From Geobacillus jurassicus NBRC 107829 (lineage in GTDB: Bacteria; Bacillota; Bacilli; Bacillales; Anoxybacillaceae): a DNA stretch of 43,737 nt. Position 1 is the first letter of the stretch, and each line of letters begins with the position of its first letter. The notes under the pieces were generated by a model. That model saw nothing but the letters and a program-made list of their open reading frames with translations. It was not told the DNA's origin and ran no database searches. Shown piece by piece: positions 36,997-43,737 of this stretch. The stretch lies in NCBI RefSeq assembly GCF_001544315.1, contig NZ_BCQG01000029.1, positions 1 to 43,737 of the forward strand, given 5' to 3'. The translations under genes and the position numbers were made by a program.

Positions 36997-38505
36997 TTGC
37001 GAAACACATCTAGAGTGGCGATTCTCGTCGTCATTGTTGGTGCGTTGTTAGTATTGACGCGTGGGTTGTGGGAAGGGAAGCTGCTCGGCGTTTTGAGTGT
37101 GCTCATCTCTTGCTCGGTTGTGTTCATCGCCTTTGTCATTTCCCTCGAGAACCGGAAGCCGGCGCAGACGATCGCTTGGCTGGCGGTGCTGGGGAGCTTT
37201 CCAATCGTGGGCTTTTTGTTCTATTTATTGTTCGGACGCAATTACTGGCAACAACGACGCTATAAAAAGAAAGCCGATTTTGATGAGGCGGTGCTGCTCA
37301 AGTTCCAAGAGCCGTCACCGATTGCCATCGAGCGGCTGCCGATGGCGCCCCATCAGCGTCCGCTTTTGCGCCTTGCTTATCGCATCGGCCGGCATCCGGT
37401 TTCACTCGCGTCGCAGACGGCGGTGTTGACCAACGGTGAGGAGACATTTTCGGCCATTTTTGCCGAACTGGAAAAAGCGGAGCACCATATTCATTTAGAA
37501 TATTATATCGTCCGTCATGATGAAATCGGTCAACGGTTGAAGCGCGTCTTGATAGAAAAGGCGCGCCAAGGGGTGCGCGTCCGTTTTTTGTACGATGCCG
37601 TTGGGAGTTGGAAGCTGTCAAACGCCTATATCGAGGAGCTGCGCGCGGCCGGAGTCGAGATGATCCCGTTTTCGCCAGTGCGCCTGCCGTTTTTAAGCAA
37701 CCAGATCAATTTCCGCAATCACCGAAAAATCATTGTCATCGATGGAGGCGTCGGCTTTGTCGGCGGGCTGAACATCGGGGATGAGTATTTAGGAAAAAAC
37801 AAATATTTCGGATTTTGGCGTGATACGCACTTATTGATCCGTGGTGAAGCCGTCCGGACGCTGCAGCTCATTTTTTTGCAAGATTGGTATTACATGACGG
37901 GGGAACGCTTGTTGACGCCGGACTATTTGTCGCCGCCGCTCATCGTCGAGGAAGGGCAAGGCGGGGTGCAGCTCATCGCCGGCGGTCCGGACCAAAAGTG
38001 GGAAGTGATCAAACAGCTGTATTTTGCCATGATTACGTCGGCGAAACAATCGATTTGGGTTGCCTCGCCGTACTTTGTGCCGGATGAGGACATTTTGACG
38101 GCGCTCAAAGTGGCGGCGTTAAGCGGCATCGACGTTCGCCTGCTGGCGCCAAAGCGTCCGGACAAAAAAATTGTCTTTTACGCTTCGCGCTCGTATTTTC
38201 CCGAGCTGCTCGAGGCCGGGGTGAAAATTTACGAGTATGAAAAAGGGTTTTTGCACAGCAAAGTCATCGTCGTCGACGGCGAGCTTGCCTCGATCGGCAC
38301 GGCGAACATGGATATGCGCAGTTTTCATTTAAACTTTGAAGTGAACGCCTTTTTGTATTATACCGACAGCATTCATAAACTCGTCCGCGATTTTTTGGAA
38401 GATTTTCGCCACGCTTCCATGATCGATTACGAACAGTTTCAACAGCGCCCGTTCCGGGTGCGTGTCGCTGAATCGGTCTCCCGCCTGTTGTCGCCGCTGT
38501 TGTGA
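36997..38505 (+). CDS. cls: Cardiolipin synthase
   Basis: A 502-residue membrane phospholipase-D-type enzyme joining two phosphatidylglycerols into cardiolipin. Two N-terminal membrane helices (about 7-24 and 32-50, then a third near 62-80) precede two HKD motifs: HRKIIVID at about residue 242 and HSKVIVVD at about residue 420. The start is a TTG; of two tandem TTGs (36994, 36997) the second is better spaced from GGAGGGG. It is monocistronic between two terminators. Confidence 0.94.
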   Translation: MRNTSRVAILVVIVGALLVLTRGLWEGKLLGVLSVLISCSVVFIAFVISLENRKPAQTIAWLAVLGSFPIVGFLFYLLFGRNYWQQRRYKKKADFDEAVLLKFQEPSPIAIERLPMAPHQRPLLRLAYRIGRHPVSLASQTAVLTNGEETFSAIFAELEKAEHHIHLEYYIVRHDEIGQRLKRVLIEKARQGVRVRFLYDAVGSWKLSNAYIEELRAAGVEMIPFSPVRLPFLSNQINFRNHRKIIVIDGGVGFVGGLNIGDEYLGKNKYFGFWRDTHLLIRGEAVRTLQLIFLQDWYYMTGERLLTPDYLSPPLIVEEGQGGVQLIAGGPDQKWEVIKQLYFAMITSAKQSIWVASPYFVPDEDILTALKVAALSGIDVRLLAPKRPDKKIVFYASRSYFPELLEAGVKIYEYEKGFLHSKVIVVDGELASIGTANMDMRSFHLNFEVNAFLYYTDSIHKLVRDFLEDFRHASMIDYEQFQQRPFRVRVAESVSRLLSPLL

Positions 38506-38534
38506 TAAACTGCGCAAAAGCGCTTGTGACGCCA

Positions 38535-38561
38535 AGTCCGCCGAATCGGCGGACTTTTTTT
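38535..38561 (+). terminator. Terminator of cls
   Basis: AGTCCGCCG and CGGCGGACT form a perfect 9-bp stem with an AAT loop, followed by seven T. Confidence 0.9.
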
Positions 38562-38707
38562 GGCGCAGTCTGGCTCAGGGCAGGAAAAACGGCGATGGTC
38601 GACGAATAAAAGGGAAGAGCTGGATGGTTAAGGGGGGGAAGCAGAGGACACTCTCAACGGCTCCCGCCCGCAGGCAACCATTTTTCACTGGAAAGGAAGT
38701 GATCGCA

Positions 38708-40033
38708 TTGTTTGTCGCTCTCTCAACCGATGGCAGGCCGGTTTCACTTGCCGGGGCGGAACGATGGGAACGAGAGCGGCTGATGCGCCTGAAACGACAG
38801 GAACCGTTTTTTTGTCCCGCGTGCCGCCAAGAAGTGGTGCTCCGATCTGGCCGCTATCGTTTGCCGCATTTTGCCCATCGGAAAGGGACGGCCTGCCCGG
38901 TCGAGCACGAGCCGGAGTCGGAGCGCCACTTAACCGGTAAGCGAGACTTGTTCGCGTGGCTCATCCGCCAAGGCATCGAGGCGAAGCTCGAGCCGTATTT
39001 GCCCGCCATCAAGCAGCGACCTGATGTATTGTTCCGCCATGGCCCTCACCTTTATGCCCTCGAATACCAATGTTCCACGATCGATGAATCGCTGTTTCGC
39101 GAACGCAATGACGGCTATCGCCGCCTCGGCATCCGCCCGTTGTGGGTGTTAGGAGCCCATCATTTGCGGCGTTCGACAAAATATTCGGGTGAAGTGCTGC
39201 TTTCCCGATTTCAATGGCTGTTTGCCCACCGTGTCCCGCATTCGGTTGTTCCGCATATATGGTACTACAGCCCAGAGACGAAGCGCTTCATCCATCTTGT
39301 CCGCCCGTTGCCGCTGTCGGTGCAGCGGACATTGGCTGTGGTCGATTCGGTTCCGCTTTCGTCGCTTTCTTTCCCCGATTGGATGGCTTCCTGCCCGTTG
39401 CCGCTTCCGCCCGCGTTTTGGGAACGTTGGCTCGAACGCAAAAAGCAATGGCGGCGGACGTTTCCGCTGTATCCGAACCAAACCGTGCGCCGCATTTGTG
39501 CTGACTTTTACCAGACGGGCATCGTTCCGCCGCTGTTTCCGACCGAAGCAGGCTGGCCGCTTCCGCGAGGGTATTTATGGGAGACGGCGCCGTTTATTTG
39601 GCAAACGTACGTGCTTTTGTTTCTTCTTGGCAAGACGGATCGGCCGATGACAGCATCGTCTTTATTTCAATGGCTTGACGAGAAAATCCGCACCGGCCGC
39701 CTCGCCCCGCGCCGGCTGCCGCTTGTCGGCCGGGATACGCATCGCGAGGCCGTCGGCGAGTATTTGCATTGGTTGAGCCTGCTCGGCTATCTCCATCGCG
39801 AAGAGGGCGGACGGCTTCATTTGGTGAAGCCGCTGTCGTTTCCGGCAACTGTCGACGAAGTGATTCGCCAAGACGCCGCGCTTCTTGAACAAATCCGCCA
39901 AACGCCAGCGCTTAGCTGCTATTGCTCGGCGCTTGAGTTCGGGAGAGTGGAAAAAATGAGCAGAAAACAGGAAAAGATGAACGAAATGGTGAATAATAAT
40001 TCGTGTATGATGATTTGCAAGGAGGAACGATGA
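38708..40033 (+). CDS. coiA: Competence protein CoiA
   Basis: A 441-residue protein of the CoiA family needed for processing incoming DNA during transformation. The N-terminus has the zinc-finger-like segment FFCPACRQEVVLRSG followed by LPHFAH, and the nuclease-like motif PDVLF...YALEYQCS near residues 109-125 resembles PD-(D/E)xK enzymes. The start is the TTG at 38708 (MFVALSTDGR) with AAGGA upstream, which matches the family's N-terminus. Its TGA overlaps the pepF start by 4 nt, as in B. subtilis where pepF (yjbG) follows coiA. The C-terminal 20 residues are low-complexity. Confidence 0.9.
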   Translation: MFVALSTDGRPVSLAGAERWERERLMRLKRQEPFFCPACRQEVVLRSGRYRLPHFAHRKGTACPVEHEPESERHLTGKRDLFAWLIRQGIEAKLEPYLPAIKQRPDVLFRHGPHLYALEYQCSTIDESLFRERNDGYRRLGIRPLWVLGAHHLRRSTKYSGEVLLSRFQWLFAHRVPHSVVPHIWYYSPETKRFIHLVRPLPLSVQRTLAVVDSVPLSSLSFPDWMASCPLPLPPAFWERWLERKKQWRRTFPLYPNQTVRRICADFYQTGIVPPLFPTEAGWPLPRGYLWETAPFIWQTYVLLFLLGKTDRPMTASSLFQWLDEKIRTGRLAPRRLPLVGRDTHREAVGEYLHWLSLLGYLHREEGGRLHLVKPLSFPATVDEVIRQDAALLEQIRQTPALSCYCSALEFGRVEKMSRKQEKMNEMVNNNSCMMICKEER

Positions 40034-41853
40034 CAGTGGAGGAAAAGAAAACGAAAAAGTCGCTGCCGCTGCGAAGCGAGATTCCGGTGGAAGAAACGTG
40101 GCGGCTTGAGGACATTTTTCCGACTGATGATGCTTGGGAAGAAGAATTCAAGCAAGTAAAGGCGGTGATTCCGAAGCTTAGCGAATACAAAGGGCGGCTT
40201 GGCGAATCGCCGGAAGTGCTGTATGAAGCATTGCAATACCAAGATGAAGTGTCGATGCGCCTCGGCAAGCTGTATACATACGCCCATATGCGCTATGACC
40301 AAGATACGACGAACTCGTTTTACCAAGGGCTTGACGCTCGGGCGAAAGGCTTGTACAGCGAAGCATCGAGCGCGATGGCGTTTATCGTGCCGGAAATTTT
40401 GGCGATCGATGAAGCGGTGTTGCGCTCGTTTTTGGAACAATACGAACCGCTTCGCTTGTATGCGCATGCGCTAGACGAGATTACGCGCCAGCGCCCGCAT
40501 GTATTGTCGGCAGAAGAAGAAGCGATATTGGCGCAGGCGGCCGAGGTGATGCAGGCGACATCCGACACGTTCAGCGCGTTAAACAACGCTGATTTGACGT
40601 TTCCGACGATCATCGATGAAAACGGCGAGGAAGTCGAAGTGACGCATGGTCGGTTCATCCGCTTTTTAGAAAGCGCTGACCGTCGCGTCCGCCGCGATGC
40701 GTTTTATGCCGTGTACCATACGTATGAAAAGTTTCAAAACACGTTCGCCAATACGCTCGCCGGCACGGTGAAAAAGGACAACTTTTTCGCCCGCGTCCGC
40801 CGTTACCGTTCGGCGCGGGAAGCGGCGCTGGATGCGAACAACATTCCGGAGAGCGTCTATGACAACTTGATCGCCACGATTCACGAACATTTGCCGCTGT
40901 TGCACCGGTACGTACGGCTGCGCAAACGAGTGCTTGGGCTTGATGAGCTGCATATGTACGACTTGTACACGCCGCTTGTTAAAGATGTGAAAATGGAAGT
41001 AACGTACGAGGAAGCGAAGCAGTACATGCTTGAAGGGCTTGCACCGCTTGGCGAGGAATATGTGGCGATCGTGAAAGAAGGTCTTGACAACCGTTGGGTC
41101 GATGTGCGCGAAAACAAAGGAAAGCGAAGCGGCGCCTATTCGTCGGGAGCGTACGGCACCCATCCGTACATTTTGCTCAACTGGCAGGACAATGTGAACA
41201 ATTTGTTTACACTTGTGCATGAGTTTGGCCATTCGGTGCACAGCTACTACACACGCAAAACGCAGCCATATCCGTACGCCCATTATTCAATCTTTGTCGC
41301 TGAAGTGGCGTCGACGTGCAATGAGGCGCTGTTGAACGACTATTTGCTGAAAACGATCGATGATGAGAAAAAGCGGCTCTATTTGCTCAATCACTACCTC
41401 GAAGGGTTCCGCGGCACCGTCTTTCGACAGACGATGTTCGCTGAGTTTGAGCATTTGATCCATGTGAAGGCGCAGCAAGGAGAGGCGTTGACGGCTGAGA
41501 CGCTGACTTCCCTTTATTACGACTTAAATAAAAAGTATTTTGGCGAAGATATTGTCGTAGACAAAGAAATCGGCCTCGAGTGGGCGCGCATTCCGCATTT
41601 TTATTACAACTACTATGTGTATCAGTACGCGACCGGCTTCAGCGCGGCGACTGCACTCAGCAAACAGATTTTGGAAGAAGGGAAGCCGGCGGTGGGGCGG
41701 TACATCGACTTTTTGAAAGCCGGCAGCTCTGATTACCCGATTGAAGTGCTGAAAAAAGCTGGCGTCGACATGACGAGCGCCGAGCCGATCCGCCAAGCGT
41801 GTCAAGTGTTCGCCGAAAAGCTCGAAGAGATGGAGAGATTGCTTGAGAAATGA
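40030..41853 (+). CDS. pepF: Oligoendopeptidase F
   Basis: A 607-residue cytosolic M3B zinc metallopeptidase that trims short peptides. The zinc motif HEFGH is at residues 397-401 (TLVHEFGHSVHSYY), with the third ligand glutamate in the FVAEVASTCNEALL segment about 25 residues later. The ATG at 40030 follows AAGGAGGAACG; an upstream in-frame ATG at 40003 lacks support. It is translationally coupled to coiA and fits with Opp-mediated peptide uptake. Confidence 0.96.
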   Translation: MTVEEKKTKKSLPLRSEIPVEETWRLEDIFPTDDAWEEEFKQVKAVIPKLSEYKGRLGESPEVLYEALQYQDEVSMRLGKLYTYAHMRYDQDTTNSFYQGLDARAKGLYSEASSAMAFIVPEILAIDEAVLRSFLEQYEPLRLYAHALDEITRQRPHVLSAEEEAILAQAAEVMQATSDTFSALNNADLTFPTIIDENGEEVEVTHGRFIRFLESADRRVRRDAFYAVYHTYEKFQNTFANTLAGTVKKDNFFARVRRYRSAREAALDANNIPESVYDNLIATIHEHLPLLHRYVRLRKRVLGLDELHMYDLYTPLVKDVKMEVTYEEAKQYMLEGLAPLGEEYVAIVKEGLDNRWVDVRENKGKRSGAYSSGAYGTHPYILLNWQDNVNNLFTLVHEFGHSVHSYYTRKTQPYPYAHYSIFVAEVASTCNEALLNDYLLKTIDDEKKRLYLLNHYLEGFRGTVFRQTMFAEFEHLIHVKAQQGEALTAETLTSLYYDLNKKYFGEDIVVDKEIGLEWARIPHFYYNYYVYQYATGFSAATALSKQILEEGKPAVGRYIDFLKAGSSDYPIEVLKKAGVDMTSAEPIRQACQVFAEKLEEMERLLEK

Positions 41854-41884
41854 AACGAATGCGGCGCTACAGCCGCATTCGTTT
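41853..41884. terminator. Perfect 13-bp hairpin between convergent pepF and a small gene
   Basis: AAACGAATGCGGC and GCCGCATTCGTTT flank a 6-nt loop. The stem supplies A on one side and T on the other, so it can end transcription in both directions. It starts on the last base of the pepF stop codon. Confidence 0.75.
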
Positions 41885-42064
41885 CGACGGAAATCCCCGA
41901 AACTGATGGCGGCGGTTCCATGTCGCTACCAAACCAAGCAAGGAGAGAAACAAAAGCGGCATGGTCGTCCAGAGCGGAAGGAGCTGCATGAGGCCGAACA
42001 AGTTCAGGATAAATGCAGAAACGGACGCCGCCGCCCAAAGGGATAAGACGATGCGTTGCTTCAT
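41867..42064 (-). CDS. Small membrane protein of unknown function
   Basis: A 65-residue protein with two membrane helices (about residues 5-25 and 30-48) and a basic tail (WNRRHQFRGFPSKRMRL). AAGGGG lies 7 nt before the ATG at 42064. No family recognised. Its stop lies inside the hairpin shared with pepF. Confidence 0.6.
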   Translation of the reverse strand: MKQRIVLSLWAAASVSAFILNLFGLMQLLPLWTTMPLLFLSLLGLVATWNRRHQFRGFPSKRMRL

Positions 42065-42285
42065 GGCGATGCCCCTTTTTCCGTTTGCCTTAGTTGATTA
42101 TATGCTGTTTGTCTGCCTGTTCATGACGCAGGGTGAATTATGACAATAATGTGAACAATCGAGCAAGCGGGTTGCCAATGGAAGCGGCCGTTTGTTAAGA
42201 TAAAAATGTGAACGGAAGACAAAACCTGATACCCCTTTGTTTGACCGTGAACAATTTCTCCCATCCCCTTTGTTGTCTTGGCAAA

Positions 42286-42319
42286 AAGAAAAAGCCCGGC
42301 ATCAGCCGGGCTTTTTCTT
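42286..42319. terminator. Terminator of the globin-spxH operon
   Basis: AAGAAAAAGCCCGGC and GCCGGGCTTTTTCTT form a perfect 15-bp stem with an ATCA loop. The minus-strand transcript gains a U-tract from the A-rich left arm and continues into TTTTTGCC. Confidence 0.9.
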
Positions 42320-42320
42320 G

Positions 42321-42353
42321 TGCCCGTCCCTAGCAGATCGCTAGGGACGGGCA
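42321..42353. repeat. Second perfect hairpin overlapping the end of spxH
   Basis: TGCCCGTCCCTAGC and GCTAGGGACGGGCA form a 14-bp perfect stem with a 5-nt loop. It contains the last codons and the TAG of spxH and sits 1 bp from the terminator stem. Confidence 0.8.
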
Positions 42354-43237
42354 TTATCGATATAGCGCCAAAATGTTCCGTGTTTGACGGGCACCCGCTC
42401 CACTTTTTGCTTTAGCTGCAGCTTTTTCATTTCCGTTTCCGCTTCTTGGATCGTCCAGTTGTACACAACGGCAACTTCTTTTGTGGCGACGAATTTAAAA
42501 TGGCTTAAAAATGATTCCAGCGGAGGGGGAGAGGACGGCTCAGGATGGAAGCCGAGCATTTCGGCGATCAATTCGACGTAGATGTCATACGGATAGCATC
42601 CGGAAATTTTAATGCCTTCGTCTTCAATGTTTTCGTTAAACAACACAAGCGTAGGAATTTCGTCGACGTCCATTTCCGAGGTGATTTTTAAATCGCATTG
42701 GAACGCTTTCGCCGCTCCGGGCGAGTGCATGTCGCGCAGAAATTCATCGACATCCAAGCCCGCTTCGACGGCGCATTCGGCGAGCACCGACAAATCAGCG
42801 ACATTTTGTTTTTCGAGAAAGAACTGTTCTTGCAGCTTGCGCAAAAAGCGAAGGCCAGCCCGCTTTCCTTGCATTTCCGCCGCCTTGATGGCGAGCGATG
42901 GGGCAAACGGGCTCGAAATCGGGTTTTCAAGCCAAACGCTCCCGTCGCATGACATGCCGGTTCGGCTCGCCGCCCACTCCCATGCTTTGGCCATTGCCTC
43001 CGGCTTCGTTCCTTTGCGTGCGCTCCATGTCGCCCATGTTCCGCTCAATATGTGCCTTAAGGTAAAAAAACGGCCGTACTCGATCGTCAACTTTTTGATG
43101 ACTGGTTCCAGCCCCCAGCATTCCGGGCATAAAGGATCGATAAACAAATACAGCTCGAGCGGTTTGTTCGTGTTGCCTAGCGGCTGGGAAGGGAAGCAGG
43201 CGGGCGCCGTCGTCTTCCCAGCAAACTTCTCACTCAA
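42341..43237 (-). CDS. spxH: ClpXP adaptor SpxH (YjbH)
   Basis: A 298-residue thioredoxin/DsbA-fold adaptor that binds Spx and speeds its degradation by ClpXP. The CPEC motif (Cys37, Cys40, in [14 protein letters not shown]) is near the N-terminus, followed by a helical insert and the C-terminal IPTLVLFNE segment with cis-proline. The start is a TTG at 43237 with GGAG about 8 nt upstream, within the end of the globin gene (8-nt overlap). That gives the family length; a longer frame from 43405 lies antiparallel to nothing but within globin and is rejected. The globin-yjbH pair is conserved in Bacilli. Confidence 0.93.
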   Translation of the reverse strand: MSEKFAGKTTAPACFPSQPLGNTNKPLELYLFIDPLCPECWGLEPVIKKLTIEYGRFFTLRHILSGTWATWSARKGTKPEAMAKAWEWAASRTGMSCDGSVWLENPISSPFAPSLAIKAAEMQGKRAGLRFLRKLQEQFFLEKQNVADLSVLAECAVEAGLDVDEFLRDMHSPGAAKAFQCDLKITSEMDVDEIPTLVLFNENIEDEGIKISGCYPYDIYVELIAEMLGFHPEPSSPPPLESFLSHFKFVATKEVAVVYNWTIQEAETEMKKLQLKQKVERVPVKHGTFWRYIDNARP

Positions 43238-43643
43238 GGGAATGCTCCTTTCTGTCCAGATGATCCGGGGTGTTGACCATATGGTGGGCGGTGAGCACAA
43301 GCCGGTGATAAAACTGTTCGCGCGCCGGCCCGGACAAGCCGATTTCGTCCATGGCCGCCCGCATGCAGGAAAGCCATGCCTCCGCCCGCTTCGGCGTAAT
43401 TTCAAAGCGGAGATGGCGCGCCCTCAGCATTGGGTGTCCATGCTCTGCTGTGTAAAGCGGAGGGCCGCCTAAATATTGCGTTAAAAACTGCTTTTGCTTG
43501 CGGGCGGTTTCCGTCAAATCGTCAGGGAAAATGGGCCGCAAGTCCGGATGCGCGGCCACACGTCGGTAAAATGCCTCGACAAGTTTCGCAATCGTCTCCT
43601 CTCCGCCGATCGCCTCATAAAGGGTTTGCCATTGTTCTCCCAT
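43230..43643 (-). CDS. yjbI: Truncated hemoglobin, group II (YjbI type)
   Basis: A 137-residue 2-on-2 globin, the Geobacillus thermoglobin type, binding haem and O2 and thought to help with redox or nitrosative stress. Visible residues are Tyr26 (B10) in EAFYRRV, proximal His77 (F8) in RARHLRFEI, and Trp90 (G8) in AEAWLSCM. Length fits the family. AAAGGAGCATCCGCG precedes the ATG. It heads the operon with spxH, which may link globin chemistry to thiol stress control. Confidence 0.94.
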   Translation of the reverse strand: MGEQWQTLYEAIGGEETIAKLVEAFYRRVAAHPDLRPIFPDDLTETARKQKQFLTQYLGGPPLYTAEHGHPMLRARHLRFEITPKRAEAWLSCMRAAMDEIGLSGPAREQFYHRLVLTAHHMVNTPDHLDRKEHSLE

Positions 43644-43691
43644 CGCGGATGCTCCTTTTGTTTGAAACTCATTCGTTGTCGTTTGATTGCT

Positions 43692-43720
43692 ATTTTATCA
43701 ACAGCACGCATGGATCTCAA
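43692..43720 (-). promoter_or_regulatory. Promoter of globin-spxH
   Basis: On the minus strand TTGAGA (43720-43715) and TAAAAT (43697-43692) are 17 bp apart, about 50 bp before the globin ATG. Confidence 0.6.
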
Positions 43721-43737
43721 ACAAAGTGACTCGAGCG

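Noticed and set aside
42121-42354. 77-codon minus-strand frame between the small membrane gene and spxH
   Set aside because: It crosses both perfect hairpins and has no ribosome site; most likely non-coding.

Overview
The window looks like chromosomal DNA of a thermophilic Bacillaceae, most likely Geobacillus. It has moderately high GC and a gene order close to the Bacillus subtilis argC-to-yjbI region. The tryptophanyl-tRNA synthetase and truncated globin read like known Geobacillus stearothermophilus proteins. Most of the window is conserved housekeeping sequence. The accessory or decayed parts are about 1-750, 1590-1850 and 5100-6470. No rRNA, tRNA, CRISPR array or complete insertion sequence is visible.

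Layout. 1-750: no intact gene. 754-1461 (minus): a RIC/ScdA-type iron-sulfur repair protein. It diverges from a molybdenum-cofactor operon, moeA-mobB-moaE-moaD-ywiC (1896-5077). The shared intergenic region carries two Fnr-type boxes, each placed correctly for one of the two directions. 5208-5735: a PemK/MazF-like toxin preceded by a 52-residue ORF. 5863-6464: remnants of an ABC permease and of an MFS transporter. 6488-7174 (minus): Fnr, with the Bacillus-type C-terminal cysteine cluster. 7444-16954: the arginine operon argCJBD-carAB-argF, with a sigma-A promoter/ArgR operator in front of argC and a second ArgR-type site in front of carA. 17209-20493: yjzC, CtsR-controlled clpB, and yjzD. 20636-26248: an alpha/beta-hydrolase-like protein, a small minus-strand gene, fabH-fabF under a FapR-type site, a YjaZ-like zinc protease, a small membrane protein and yjbA. 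26310-28007 (minus): trpS with a T-box leader, and a small membrane protein. 28173-34158: an oligopeptide permease operon oppABCDF with a cre site, promoter(s), a leader hairpin and a partial terminator after oppA. 34247-43643: a small membrane protein, spx, a TerC-family protein, mecA, cardiolipin synthase, coiA-pepF, another small membrane protein, and the minus-strand globin-spxH pair.

Functional themes. Fnr, Fe-S repair and molybdenum cofactor fit an anaerobic or nitrate-respiring lifestyle. ClpB, Spx, MecA and SpxH form a protein quality-control and thiol-stress group: MecA is a ClpC adaptor, and SpxH feeds Spx to ClpXP. The arginine operon contains its own carbamoyl-phosphate synthetase.

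The least explained signals are four. Two hairpin-plus-18-nt elements sit right behind the poly-T tracts of the yjzD and spx terminators (20197-20249 and 35168-35217) and look like ends of an IS200/IS605-type element without a transposase. The spx leader has interlocked inverted repeats (34631-34683). The small PemK-associated ORF has no recognisable antitoxin fold. The ric/moeA intergenic region appears to hold a divergent pair of Fnr-activated promoters. I see no wholly new multi-gene system.
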